A stretch of DNA of 64,000 nt, taken from the NCBI GenBank assembly GCA_905250115.1, contig CAJNOI010000060.1, positions 434,001 through 498,000 on the forward strand, read 5' to 3'. This document shows positions 23,444 through 37,640 of this stretch, piece by piece. The translations under genes were made by a program, and so were the position numbers. The notes beneath the pieces were generated by a model that searched no databases, was not told the origin of the DNA, and saw only the letters and a program-made list of their open reading frames with translations. How positions within the stretch are numbered: position 1 is the stretch's first letter; each line of letters opens with the position of its first letter. This stretch comes from Adineta steineri (taxonomy: Eukaryota; Rotifera; Eurotatoria; Adinetida; Adinetidae).

Positions 23444-26400
23444 TTATCCTGTTTTTATATTATTATTATTCAATTTGACATCATATGCTGGTTGAAGTTG
23501 AAGAAAAAGATTACGTCGTGATAAACTAACTTTTTCAATCTTATCATTCGTTGTAGTTAGTGTTTGTAATGAATCATTATTTGCTGATAATTCTTGTGAT
23601 GATTTTGCTTGTTTTAAATTTGAATGAACTGAAATTGTTTTAACCATTAATGAACGTTGCTGGTGTTGTGCTGCTAATAAAGCAGCTATTGAGGATGCAG
23701 ATGATGATGATGATAGATTATAATTAGATGTTGAATGTTGCATACGATTAAATGACGATGATGATGATGTTGATGAAACTAAATTTGATGTAACTGCAGG
23801 TGATACATGATGTTGACGAGATTTCTTTCGTATTTGTTGTAAAAGAAAAAAACAGTCTGTACAAATATCAATAGGTTCTGTACGCCATGGACTAGAACCG
23901 ATTTGATTACTACTCATTCCACCTGGTGTAGAACAACGACGTGAACCAGTATCATCATACTTTAAATCACTTATTATATCATTCATAGTCGGTGTCTGAG
24001 GTGACCTAAGATAAAAAAAAAAGATATTCATATGATCAATTAAAATAGAAAAGAATGTCAAAAGAAAAAATCTCATAATTTATTTGTCCGGATCCGGAAC
24101 AATTTAGATATTTTGCGTTTATATTTTAATTGAAGATTATATTTCCGGAAAGATAGGTAAGATAATTATCTTATTATCTATCGTTTTACTCATGTAACCC
24201 AATAGTCATATGGCTATAGAAATAACAAGTAGAAAATTTTGTTTTTATCGTGAATAGCTCTGTTTTTTCCGTTCTTTTTATAATTTATGTATAAAACATT
24301 ACTTCCTATTTTACAGACTCTTTTGAATATTGAACTAACAACTAATATGGATATATGCAAAGTTTAATCAAAAAAACAAAATACAAAAACTCATAAATAT
24401 GTCTAGTAAATATAGAATATTAAAATCATTGTATCTATTCGCTTCATAAATAAATAAAATCTTCTATACTCGAGGAAAACAATACATTTTTTTCTCCGAG
24501 AAAAATCCTATAATTTTTAATAATCTACAAACAAACTATTTCTTTATATACATAATACTCCTATTTATCGATACAATCAATCGATAAATATTTTTCCAAA
24601 TACTTACTGTGTATCAAGTGAATGCAATCTGTCTGACTTCGATAAAGATTTCGATAATGTTAATGGAGTTATAGCTTGAATTGGTAAATCATTTAATCTT
24701 TCTTTTGGTAAAGTAATCTAATTAAAATGATTTTATTTAGAAAAAGAAAAGAAAAGAAATAGATTAGATGATTTCATACTTGTTTAACACAATTTCGACA
24801 AATTTTTTGTTTACATACACTACATTGTATACCAAATGTAAATGTTAATATATTAAAATAAACTTTTCGACATGTAAAACATAACTAAAAATAATAAATA
24901 CGAAACATGAGATGTGTTTATTTTTGGTTCTTTTTTTATTACTTTGCCCTGAGCAACTTCAATATAAAGTTTTTCATCAAATAATAAAGTTTCCAATTCT
25001 GATCGTGTTATAACATTTCTTATATGACAAAATTCATCATAAGTTAATGATAATGTATCTGAACTATCTTTCATAAGCTAGAAGAAGAAGAACAGAAATA
25101 TTTTTATAAAAAATAATTAATATTTATATATATTAAAAAACATGCATTTGATAATACCTGTAAAATATGCTCTTGTAGCTGCATGCTCGAATGCAAAAGA
25201 AAAATCAATTTATTACGAACGTTCTGTGTTATGTCGAGTGTTAGCACATAAAATACTAGACTGCTCGCTTGTGTTTCCTTTTCTGTATAGACGAATGATC
25301 TAGTACGCTGACATCTCTTCTATTCCTTATGTTTGCTTTCTTCGTTTCTTTCTTTTTTTCTCGGGTGTTGGATCATTGTGATGCGTAGGCCGGATCTTTT
25401 TTCTCCTTGACAGTCGGTAATAATTCGGAAACAAATTCTAAGAAGCATTCATTATAGACGCTCTCTTTTTTTCCTTTTTTCCTCTCTCTCTCTCCTATTT
25501 TTATAACGGATGTATGGAGATACGCGCATACATGCAACTAAAAAAAAAGTGTATGAGCAAAGTAATTAGCTAGATAAAACCTACTAGGTAATAATATATC
25601 CGATGAACACACTACATACAACGATGAAAGCTACAAAAGAAAAACAGAAAAAGAAATGAACAAACCCGGATAAGCTGTTCCATAGATATATATTCAATTT
25701 CAAGATTTTCTATGGTTGAATGATTTATTTTCTCACTTGATGTTTTTTTATTTGTTAAAGTATTGATCGATAAATTATGTTCACTTAGAAGTTTTTTTAC
25801 AGTTAATTTATCTATGAATAAAAGTTAAATGAATTAATTAAAAAAAATTTAATTAATTACTTGTCGTATTATCTTCAGGTGATGATTCAAGTAGACAATC
25901 GACGACAATAACTCGTTTCCGTCCATATTCATCTCGATGTGCATCATCATCTGAACTTGAATCACTTTCTATTAATTTCTAAATAAAAAAAATAACAATA
26001 AAATATTTAAGAAAAATATATATGCATATCAATACTTGAATAGGATGTATTCGTTTTCGATTCGAATCAATCGTTAAAGATTTTTTACTTGGTTTTAATT
26101 GTTTACTTTGTTTTATTTCAAACATTAAACGATCATGTAAACAAAAATTATTCTCATTAATTTTATATGACTTTATCTAAATAAACAAAAAGGAAATAAC
26201 TGATGAAAAATAAGATTAATTTTTTTACAATTGGTTTTTTTAAATTTCGTTGTTGTTCCGTTATTTCATTAAGTATTCGATCGTTTTCTCTTATAGACCA
26301 TGAATGATTATCATGTTTAAAAGTATCTATCATGACTTTTTTTAAACATTTATTACTATTAAATTGTAAATATTCAACTGTTACATCTCTCCATAATGCT

Positions 26401-27465
26401 GCCTAAAAGAAAAATTTATAATAATACAAAATCTTGTTTTTTTTAATCAGTCGTACCCAAGTTGAATAGTAACTCGTTAGTGTATGATCATGTATTGATG
26501 ATTGAGGTAAGATTTCAAATGATGATTGATGCTAAAAACGAAATTCTTAAGTTTATTATTACATATATTATTATTATTATTCGTACAGAATCACGGGCAA
26601 GTTCAATTTCTAATTCTAAAGTATCACTACAAAGTATTTGAAGTATTTGTTGATTGTACAATGCAATAGAATTGCTTTCAAAATCTTGCATTTCTATATT
26701 ATTCGGTTTTGAATGTAGAGTATTCGATGAATTTGTCATTGCATAATCGATACAGTTCTAAAAAGAGAAAACCATGAAATTGCTTTTTTTTGTTTTTATT
26801 GAAAGTAAATACTATTAATGCACAATGGATAGCACGTCGACTAATATCTTCTTCATCTAGATCATCATTAATAATTCTTTTATCATTATTTAATAAAGTT
26901 GAGTGATCATCAGTAGAGTTAGCTAGAAAAAATTCTTCAAAAACTAAATATTAATAAATAAATATACATACTATGAAATTGTTTGAGAAAATTATAGAAA
27001 TTTTCAAATTCATATGAACGTTCGAATTTGGAAGATAATGAATGATCAGTTGTTAAACGAAGAACTATACGACTAATCCATTTTAATATCTACATAATTA
27101 AATTTGTCTCAAAGAAAATTGAATAAGGAAGAAAATATTTATTTACCACTGATGTATCCGTTCGTTGTTCGACATCACCTGCAAAATAAAAGACTATAAA
27201 ATAGCTAAAAAAACAAAAATTTCTTACGTTTTATATTCGATAGATGTTTATAAAGTAAATCATTATCAATAGTAACATTACCATTAATATCAATCATTAA
27301 TAATTGTAAACCAATTGGAATATCAATATTAAAACTAATCCATTTAATAAGTTCTAAATTTTTTAATGAAAATATTAATGATTGATAAAATATAGCTAAT
27401 GCTTGACTCGGTTGTAATATGTGATTAAATAGAGATACTGTTTTACAAAAACATACACGTTGCAT
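23444..27465 (-). CDS. SPIRE: Spire actin nucleator
   Basis: Fifteen exons: 27228-27465, 27147-27178, 26972-27089, 26813-26922, 26587-26757, 26457-26531, 26229-26402, 26036-26176, 25861-25978, 25666-25811, 25158-25178, 24943-25077, 24780-24884, 24608-24717 and 23444-24005. The N-terminal part (ILQPSQALAIFYQSL) is a KIND domain, which binds formins. Two WH2-like actin-binding motifs follow (RILNEITEQQRNLKKP and RLMFEIKQSKQLKP), then a Spir-box (LTYDEFCHIRNVITRSELE). The modified FYVE zinc finger has CxxC pairs in LCFTCRK, CSVCKQKICRNC and ICTDC. Spire nucleates actin on vesicles. Animal Spire usually has four WH2 motifs; I find only two clear ones. One exon (25158-25178) is a 21 nt microexon. 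The start at 27465 lies very close to the KIND domain, so an extra upstream exon is possible. Confidence 0.88.
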
Positions 27466-28742
27466 TGGAAGAATAATATTGTATAAAACTAATAGATGTA
27501 TGAGTAATAAGTATACTCAAGAATTACAGTGTTAGCCCTAGCGGCAAATTATTCTAGGAGGATGTCATAGGTAAGATAAAAAAGAATAATAAAAGAGAAT
27601 TAACTGAACAACCTTTATTATTTCTTTTATGATTCAGATAGCGTTATTAATGGAGGAAAGAGAACGAATAGTATTAAATGTAAAGAATTTGTTAAAAGAG
27701 TTCCTCATATGTCAACGAAATTAATAGACCTAAGCTTTTTTTATGACCTTCTTATATCAAAAGCAAGGATATAATAGGATTTAAATTTTGTAAAGTATTT
27801 ATTAGAAAAATAAATGTCACTTTTTCTTTTTTTTCCCGTGATATAATAAGATTTTATTTGTAAAAATTAAATGGTTACGAATTTGAAATAAATTTTTTTT
27901 TCTTCTTTCGTTCTTTCAGATATATTCAATCTTATTGGCAATAAATCATTGACAGTCAAGTGGTTATACTTGATATAAATAGCATTAATTTGAGAAGTTG
28001 CATATGAACATTATTTTATTCAATTAGAATAGAATATGAAACAACAATCGATCAATTCTATGGTTTGATTGATCAATATATATTCTTCAAAGAAGAAAAA
28101 AATTACTTTAATATAAATCAAATTATGTGTAATCAACTAATATAAATTCTAAAATTTGAATATTTCTTCATATTAAATTATAAAAAAAAAATTTTTTTCC
28201 CATTTTTTTTTAATATCGAATAAAAATGACATAATCATATATTATTGATTTGAAGTATAACATGTAAGCATTTTATGTTTATAACTTAACTATAATTACA
28301 TGTTATTGAATGTGCAAGTGTTGTTCTAAATATGTCTAAACATACACATACATATATATATATAAAGTTACTAAGACAACCGACATATTCCATCATCATT
28401 CTTCTTCTTCTTCTTCGTTTTTTTAAACGTATATACCCATCGATTGATGTGCACTGCCGATAGGTCTCTCTCACATTCTAATTGCAAATAGTCTACGATG
28501 CCGTTCTCTCTTTATTCTTCATATTTCATCCTTCCAATTTTAAGAAGGAAAAAAAACTTGTGATTATTCTTTTTTTCTTTTAAATATGTCGACGTAATCA
28601 TTGAAGAAGAAAAATCTTATCCGTTGGTTAACTTACTGCCTATCAACAAGTCAACAAAAACGACTATCTCTACCATTGAACAATTGCATATCAAATAAAT
28701 TGTCTTTTGTTTCGGAAGTATTACAATTCTTTATTCAAACTA
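27466..28742. other. Divergent spacer, Spire / membrane-protein promoters
   Basis: About 1.3 kb between divergently transcribed genes, strongly AT-rich. Includes a short (TA)n tract near 28351-28362 and a CTT run near 28401-28414. No gene seen. Confidence 0.5.
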
Positions 28743-30286
28743 ATGATTGACGATATGGTTACAAAAGCAACAACAGTTGCTAATTATAATCGACGTTTAT
28801 CGATGTTGACTATTTTTTTAGCTTCAGTAGCTTTTCTTATAGTTACAACAGCAATAGCTGCTTTTATTTATGTTAGTCGAAAAGGTAAATAATTCTAATC
28901 GAATAAAATATTTAAAGAATTTCAATCGTTTGTTTCTTTTTAGAAAAAATACTTCGTAAATTTCATCTTATATCAGTAATGATTATTATAATTATAGAAT
29001 TAGCGTTTTTAATTGCTATTTTTATATGTTGTATAACACAAATACGAAGTAAAAATATAATAGATTACATTTATTTTCTTATTCATTCTTATTTTCTTAA
29101 AGGTACTCTTGGTTCCATTTTAGCTATTTTTCTTATTCTTATTTCTCTTTTTGCTCTTATGATATTAATCTATTTTTTACGTAAGTTTTCATTTAAATTT
29201 TATCTAAGAAAATATATTTGTATTTCTATTAGTCGAAGATGTTATTAAAGATAGAATTGGACCCTATCCAAATAATCTAAATCCATATAAATCTTATGAA
29301 GTACATGAAACAAAATCTGAATCACCTATACCAGTTTGTGCTGATGAAAAAGCAACAACAATTGCTGATGGAAACGAAATAAAATCATTTCCTCGAATAC
29401 CAACTCCACCGACTCCAATAATGACTCCACAACCACCATCAGAAAAAATTCTTACTCCATCACTTTCTCAAGATATATTCTTATTTCCACAAGAATCACC
29501 ATTTATTGTTGATTTCGATAAAGTTCGTCGAGGTAATATTATTTTCCAAATATTCTCATAGATTCAAAATCGAATGATCTTTATGTATATATAGATTTAT
29601 TAGCAGCTATTGAAGAACGAACTATTCCAGCACTTGAAGAAGCTATTCAACAAGTAAAAGATCATAATTATCTACATCGATTAAAATATGAATGTGAACG
29701 TGCTCTGGAATTATTGAATCGTTTAATGAAAATTGAACATATGAAGTAAGATAAAAAAAAGTTACGAAAAAAGAACTTTTTAATTAAAATAATATAGAAT
29801 TCGAGTACTTCGTCTTAATCAATCAACAATAGCTGAATTACATAGTTATACTAAACCTCCGGATGAAGTTTATACTGTTATGCGTGCGACATTTTTACTT
29901 CTTGGTCATACAGATAAAGAGATTCAAGTAAATTTTTCTTACCAAAAGAAAAAGAAACTTGTTATTAATTTTTATATTTGAAGGATTGGACACAAATTCA
30001 AAACTTATTAGGTCGTTTAGGAAAAGATAGTGTACGTCGTCGATGTTATGAACTTAGTCCACTTAATATTCTTGTTGATAAAGCTCATGAAGCAAAAGAT
30101 ATATTACGAAATTATGATTTAATACGTGTTAGCGAAATTTCTATTGGTTTAGCAGCTTTTTATAGTTGGGTAAGTTGTTTGAATTATAAAACTTGAAGTT
30201 ATATACGTATTATATATATATAGGCAGTAACAATGATTGAAGAAAGAGAGAAATTATTAGAATCACAACGAAAAATTGAATGTTAA
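28743..30286 (+). CDS. Three-pass membrane protein with dynein-stalk-like C-terminus
   Basis: Exons: 28743-28884, 28944-29180 (probably split by an intron from about 29050 to 29101), 29233-29532, 29595-29745, 29798-29927, 29984-30169 and 30224-30286. The N-terminal half has three hydrophobic segments (MLTIFLASVAFLIVTTAIAA; VMIIIIIELAFLIAIFIC; ILAIFLILISLFALMILIYF). Next is a proline-rich linker (PRIPTPPTPIMTPQPP), then a helical C-terminal part. That part reads like the stalk region of dynein heavy chains: IPALEEAIQQV, then IAELHSYTKPPDEVYTVM, FLLLGH, LLGRLGKDSVRRR, and a terminal FYSWAVTMIEE. In dyneins these correspond to the PALEEA coiled coil, the ELKS..KPP..V turn of the microtubule-binding domain, and the CKWV.AME helix. 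Function is unknown. If the similarity is real, it could be a membrane-anchored microtubule-binding protein. Confidence 0.7.
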
Positions 30287-30814
30287 ATGAACAATTATTT
30301 TACCATGATTTATTTTCTTTTTTTTTTTTGAAATATTTTAAATAATATAGAATAGATCAAAAATGTATGTATAATTAATTTTTTTTTGCTTAGGAAAAAT
30401 GAAAGTAAAATATTTATTAGTATTGCAAAAGAATAAAAGAATGATAAACAAAAAAGACTTTTAAATATAAGTTTATCGACCTTATATAATAATCTTATTG
30501 AACAATCGGTTATTCTTTTCTTTTTTGTGACAATTACAGACAAAGAATGGGAGAGATGATTATATAATGTGTTGATTTAATTTTGTAATACAATCGTTCA
30601 TCTCTACGTCGAACAAATAGAAGACTATTGATACATTTATCTTTTATTTTCAAAGATTTTTACTCGTTAATGGATGAATTATTTTGTTTGTTTTACTTAA
30701 AAAAGTTTATATAGCCGCATTTTAATTCTTATTTTTACAATAAAACACAAAAAGAAATCAAGTATACACTAATTAATATCACAAATACACAGAAAAATAT
30801 ATACATATATGAAG
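30287..30814. other. Convergent spacer
   Basis: 3' flanks of the membrane protein (plus) and the MET-like kinase (minus). AT-rich, no gene seen. Confidence 0.5.
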
Positions 30815-33800
30815 TTAAACATCTTCAGTAATGCTTGTTTCTGTATATTTAGGTAATAATCTTGTTGTACTAAAAATATCAGGACTTGAATTAACTGCTA
30901 CAGCATATGCATCTTCTTCATCTCCACCACGATCAAATAATAATTGTACATTTTCTGATTGACGATGAGGTGTAGTTATATATTGTCCACCAATACTACC
31001 AGATGATGACATTGATGTTGTTGATAATCGTTTTATTTTTCGATCACCTGGATATCTTTCAACAATAATTGTATCATCATCAGCTGATGATGATTGTTGA
31101 GGACGTATGTATTGTTTTTGTTGTTCAATTTCCAATTGTAGAAGTATTTGACGAATATCTTGAGCAAGTTGTGTAAATGATGGACGTTGATTTGAATCAG
31201 CATTCCAACAAACAAGCATTGCTGATTTATAGAGTAATGGTGGACAATATGTAGGTTGAGGAAGACGATAACCATTTTTAATATAAGTAAATATATCAGC
31301 ATTATCAATACCTGGATAGGGTGTTTTACCACGACTTAATAATTCCCAGAGAAGAATACCATAAGACCACTAAATACATAACAAAAAAAGATAAATATTT
31401 TTTTTTTATTAAATGAAACTAACCACATCAGATTGAACGGTATATTTCGATGATTCAATTGATTCTGGACTAAGCCATCGAATAGGTAAACGTCTTGGTG
31501 GTATTTGAATAGCTTGTCCATCTTTTTCTTTTGTTGTTGTTCTTGGTACAAGATAATAATCTCGATCGATAATATCTCGACTAAGACCAAAATCTGATAT
31601 TCGACATATTAGATTTTCATCTAACATACAATTTCGTGTTGCTAAATCTCGATGAATAAATTTTAATGAAGATAAATATTCCATTCCATCAGCAACTTGA
31701 ATTCCCCATGTTATTAATTGTCTTACAGTGGGTCGATTTTTTTCATTGGATATATAACTTCTTAAATCACCATTTTTCATATATGGTAATAATACCATAG
31801 CTTTACGTATTGGATCCCATACAACACCAATTAATGAGAGAACATTTGAATGTGAAAAATCTTTCATACGATTTGCTTCAAATAAAAATTCATGCATTGA
31901 TGCAACATTTTGATCACGTAAAACTTTTATAGCAACATCAATTGATTTATTATCATTCTGTTTTAATTCACCTCGATATACATCACCAAAACATCCTTGA
32001 CCAATTTTTTCTGCAACAGTTAAATATTTCGAATTAATTTGCCATTTTTTTCCTAATTCACACCAAACATCTTGATAATATTGTGGTGGTTTATTTTGTT
32101 TATGATATTTTTCTGATGATTGAAAAAAACGACGACGAATAAATATAACTAAGAGAAAAAGTAGAGTTAAAATTGTTATCGATGTTAAGATTGTTAATAT
32201 AATAATTGTCCAAGAACCAATTTGTCTTGTTAAATATGGAACAGTCAATAATGTTGTTGATGAAGACGTATTATTTTGAAATAGAATTTTACCAATTAAA
32301 AATGTTAAATTTGTTCCAATTTGAATCTAAAATTATTCATAATTTTTACTGGTGTCTAGATTAAATTTCTTACATCAATATTTGCTTCAGAATCTTGAAT
32401 ATTTTTCAAAGCTAGTTTTGATAATCTACACATAAGATATGTATTCGTGAAGTTAAATGGGATACAAGCATTGTTAATATTATCGATTCGTATATTAATA
32501 AGATCCATTGAATGTGTTGCAGCAAGATTAGAACCCTTTATAAACGAAATATACATATAATTAATAAAAAAATTTCTTTTCTTTTTTACTTGAAACTTAA
32601 TAATATGTGTTGAATTTATTTCTTGAATATAATTTTCAAATGGATAATAAATAGGATCATTAACAATTGTTAAAACATTATTGTCTGGTATTATTTTAAT
32701 ATTATCCATATAAAATGTGACATCAAGATCAATAGGTGGACTTAAACCAAGATTTTTATCAATTGTAGGTGATAAACAAATCATTTGTGAATTTGAAATT
32801 GATTCACATAACTAAAAAAACAATAGAAAATTCATATATCGATTTTATTCTATTTTGAACTCACTGAAATAAATTCAAAATCTGAAAGATTATAGACAAA
32901 CTTCATCATTGGAATTTGTACGACATCTAAATATTCACCAGTAATAGTTAATTTAATACCACCACTAAAAATAATTTGATATTCTTTTGTTTTGTTATTA
33001 AAATCATATATTTTACCTTAGAATTGATTTTTTTGGAGACCAATCAAATACCATGGGATCGCTTCGACAATGAAAATATGTTTTTTGTAATTGCCATACA
33101 TAATCATGAACTTGAATACGTAATTCTAATTTTTCAAGATTATTAGTACAAGCTTCATTGATACATTCAATTGCATCAGTCGTTATTCTAAACATAGAAA
33201 AAAGATGTATTTTTGTTTAAAAAGAAATTTTTCTCGCTCGAGGAACTCATATAGTTTCATAACAGATAAGTCTATTATGAGGGTCATATGATTCATGACA
33301 TTCCTGTGATTCCTTAGGTCTATCATCATTCTCACATATTTTCTTTATCTCGAAAACATAGAGTTTATATTATGACCTAGATGAATTAGTAATACTTATT
33401 CATCATTATATAATAATCATACTCAGTTATATGGCATTGTTTTCTTCCCAAAAAGATCTTCATTATTGAAAATAAATCTAAACTATTGTCAAAAGCTAAA
33501 TTTTGTATTCGAATTTTGGTTCCGCCAGCAGCTGGACCAAAATTAGGTACCAAAATTGGTTTTGGTATCTAAAATGAATCACAAGATCATGTTTTGAATA
33601 TCAACTAAATTCATATTCTTACATAAATATTCAATTTTTCTGTTAATTCAACTGTGCCAGATATATCCGTATCACCAATAGCTAATGAATGTTCAGATTT
33701 GACATAAATTGAAACCATTCCTTGACTAGTTTGTTTCGGAACAATTAAATCACATATTAAACTAAAGTAAAAAAAATGATATATTTTATGAAGTAATTTT

Positions 33801-35820
33801 TTTTGTTTAATGAATAACCTGTCATTTTTAATGGTTTTAATAGTACATACAGATTCATTTTGATTTGATAAAGGATATTTAATTGTAACCTTAGCTAAAT
33901 GTGCTTGAACATTTTCAAATATACCTGTTATTTTCAATGAAATTCGTTCTGTATTAACACTTATATTTGTTGGTTTTACCTATAAGGAAAAAAATGAAAA
34001 AATATTGATTAAGAGAAAATAAAATGAATGAATAAACAAACTTGATCAATTGATGGTGGACATCCACGATTTAGTATCAATGGATTCGATGTTAATGAAC
34101 ATTTACCATCGAACCATATACATGATTTACTATCATAACGTCGACTACCGATACATGATCGACATGTATCATAAATTGAACAAGAATTATATGCATAACG
34201 ATGAAGCTAATTAAATCAATTATATATATATATACATAAGAAAAATATTTATATAAAATAAATACTTCAGAAGCAACAGCAAAAATCAATGATTCATGTT
34301 CATAATCAATAACATATTGACTATTGAATGGTTCGCTTTGATAGATTGCTTCATGTAAGAGATAAAGTGTTGTTTGATTAGACCGAATAAACTAAATATT
34401 ATATGATTAGATATCTATATTGATATATACATACATAGAAAAGGTGTTAGAAAGAGATTTTTCTCATTTAAAACAAAAGAATCAATCCAATATGTGTATA
34501 AACAGTTCACAGTTTATTTGTGACGGATACAGACCGATCAAAGTAATTGATTTCAATTAAACTTATCTAATCTTTTGTCATTATCTTAAATCTTACTGGA
34601 TATATCTATTTCATTAAAAGGGAGAAAAAACAATGATTTTGAAAAGCAAATGTCGTAGTATTCAAAATGTAACAAAATTGATATCATACTTTTAAAATTC
34701 GTCTTTCATTTGTACTAAGAATAACAATATCATCTTGAGCAAAAATAAATCGAATCTTAACATTCTTTGTCATAGTTTCATAAATCTTTTCTCCATTAGC
34801 ACCAATAATTCCATCCATATAAGTATTTGTTCGATATGCTTGCCATGTACATTCATTTATTTCAGTTAAATTTTGATCTAATGTTTTTTCACATGTTGGT
34901 CTTAAATCAACACTATCAACAATATGAGAAAGACGATAACCATTTCCTGATTGACATTGAGCTTTCGATTCTTTAAATGCACGTATAATTTCATTCATTG
35001 TATAAATACAAACAATATTATCAAATAAAATATATAAATGATTCATTTTATCTAATGAATAATAAGCTCCTGTTATAATCGATGAATTTTTATCATTATT
35101 ACAATTTAATAATGGTATTTCATCATATGTAACACGCATAGCTATTGATGATTGACATAAACGTGCAATACGTGAAGATTTTAATATATAATATGTATAT
35201 TGTTGATAATCAAAACCATAAATATATTCATAATTATATTTATTTATTAAACGTTCAGGTAAAAATGTTAATGATGTTATTAATGTATTATCACTTGATT
35301 CTAATTCATATTTTATATTATAATTAAGTAAATCTTGTCTTAATTCAATTTTAGAATTAATTATATTTCCATTATGTTCAAGACGATTTCCATTTAATGC
35401 TGAACGAATTATATTTGATGACATAAATGTATAACAACCAGATAAACAACCAAGATAATTTGTTTCAATGGATGATTCAAGTAAATATGTTCGACTTATA
35501 TCATTTGCATCATATAATATACAACGACCAATAATTGAACGTGCACATATAATTAATAATTGTTTAACTTGATCGTAAACAAAAACACTAACACCATATT
35601 CTGTATTATCAATTGTTGAATGAAGTTGTACACGACGATGTAATAATAACAAAGTTTGATTTGTTGTTGACCAATGTAATTGATATAAATGTGACGAAGA
35701 TATTGCAAATAATGTTGAAGTATTTTTTATATAAAGTAAATTATCAATTGATGATTGAAATGCATAACAATTGATTATTGTTATTTTTAAAATAAGAATT
35801 AAAATTATTTCTTTGTACAT
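30815..35820 (-). CDS. MET/RON-type receptor tyrosine kinase
   Basis: Twelve exons: 34690-35820, 34266-34391, 34042-34206, 33819-33979, 33623-33761, 33423-33568, 33017-33187, 32865-32964, 32590-32811, 32374-32535, 31424-32326 and 30815-31369. Order: signal peptide (MYKEIILILILKITIINCYA), Sema domain, cysteine-rich PSI domain (CSIYDTCRSCIGSRR), several IPT/TIG domains (for example PNFGPAAGGTKIRIQ), a transmembrane helix (TIIILTILTSITILTLLFLL), then the kinase. The kinase has IGQGCFGDVYRG, VAIKVL, MKDFSHSNVLSLIGVVW, LPYMKNGDLRSYI, FIHRDLATRN, SDFGLSRD, paired activation-loop tyrosines (DRDYYLV) and SDVWSYGILLWEL. The activation loop after YY is about ten residues longer than in human MET. All catalytic residues are present. 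The C-terminal tail has several tyrosines (QYIRP, QYITTP, AYAVAV, KYTET) but no clear copy of MET's paired docking site. The family is secure; MET versus RON cannot be resolved. Confidence 0.93.
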
Positions 35821-37640
35821 AACTAAAGAAATGAAATGTGTAACGGTTAGGGGAAAAAAAGAGATAACAACAACTATCTAATGTTTCTTTTTCAAAAGAA
35901 ACATGTTTATATATATGTGTGTATCTTCTTTGCTAATAAGTGTGAAATATAGATTGTTAGGGTCAAACAATCGGTGAACTCAAAAGAGAATAGAATAGAA
36001 TAGAATAGAATGAAATGCATTTGCTTTGATTTTTTTAGTGGTACTTTTTGAAATTAAAAGAAAAAGAACAAAAGATTCTAAGAGAAAGTAGAAGCATTTA
36101 TTAACATGGTATGATCGATCGTGTTTAATTACCTATATATAATAACTAGAATATAGTATACTATAGGTCATTGTGTGTCTTTCAATATGAAGGCAAAAAC
36201 AAGACAATACTCACTCCGTAGTATAGAGAAAGAGTAAGAGGAAAATTATTTTTCTCTTCGTCCGTTTGTTTATCGAGAAAGAAGAAAAAATCTCTTCCTC
36301 TTATTTTTTTTCTCACATTCTGTTTTCTTCTCTACTTGTCTATCACGTTCGCCAGGGATGGTACCGTAAAGTATGCATACCATACGTTACGTATGTTTTG
36401 ATTATGATTCATCAAGGCAAAAACTAGAAAAGACGACGACTAGGCATTTACTCTCTTTCTGTTTTTTTGTTTGTCTTTAATCGCTTATAGTAATGATCGG
36501 AGCCAAACAACAATCGGTCATTTAGAGCCTGTTATTAAACATATTGAGCTTTTCTTTCTTTCTGTCTTATTCATCGTTGGCTAGATGTGTACATTTTCTA
36601 ATCATTTCGTTCGTTGTCCGAAAGCATAAGATTAACATTCAACGAGTCTACAATTATAGACGTATATACACATACGGTCAAGTTGGTGTTGCTCACTGAT
36701 TCATTCGAAAAACATACTAAAAGTCATTATTTGCTTTATTTTCATTCTGTTCGTACTCTATGGAAAGACAACAACGATAAAAAAAATGAATATTTGCTTG
36801 ATTTATGTAGATATGATATTTCAATGAAATAGATAAATAAGCGTGAAGAAAGTTTAAGTAACATTTAAACGAAATTACTAAGTAAGCATGTAAAAATGAT
36901 CGATTCTCTACTCCGTTTATGTACATATTATCTGGAACGAATAAAAACTTGACATACGATTTAAATGTTAAACGTTATGTTTTCATAATCATTCATGTGA
37001 AGAAGCACAACTACTATAATACTGATTAAATTTTTACACATCATATATTTTCTTATGGAATAATACAAAGAGCAACAAAACTAATTGAAGTGTTAATTTA
37101 AATCTTAAGATAAAAGAAGTTTGATAATGATCGGTATATATACCGGATACTATTGACTTTTCAATGTGAACAATAATATGGAAATAGAGAAATTGATGTT
37201 AAAAATATTCTAATACTTATGTTTCTTTTTGAAAATTTATAAATTCAATCCAGTTCAAGAAGACATACATGAATTTCACATCTTTTAATTATTCGTATCA
37301 TTCATAATCAAAACAAAAAAATCAGTGTAATAACAATAAACTTTGTCTACTTATCCTTTATAAAAAAAAAAGAAAAAACAACTTTAACTAATGAAGTTAT
37401 CTACAAAGTATTTACTTGCATCATTCTCTACACCAGAACAAAAATGAATCATATTTTTATTAATATACTGATTTCTATAGTATTCCATTAGTTAATAACT
37501 ATTTAATTAAATTTAAAAATATCGAAAAAATTCATTCTTTGTAGATATAACATTAAATATAATGAACAACCCATAACCAACCTAAATTATATCATCCATT
37601 CAGAAAATTTATTTGAAATTCTTTATCAATGTTCTGCTGA
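35821..37640. other. MET-like gene upstream region
   Basis: 1.8 kb of AT-rich sequence with a short tandem (agaat)n run near 35993-36012. No gene recognised; the short frames lack domains or splice context. It probably holds the kinase gene promoter. Confidence 0.5.

Noticed and set aside
36614..36926. Short frames on both strands upstream of the MET-like gene
   Set aside because: No domain, no splice context, and the two strands overlap each other.
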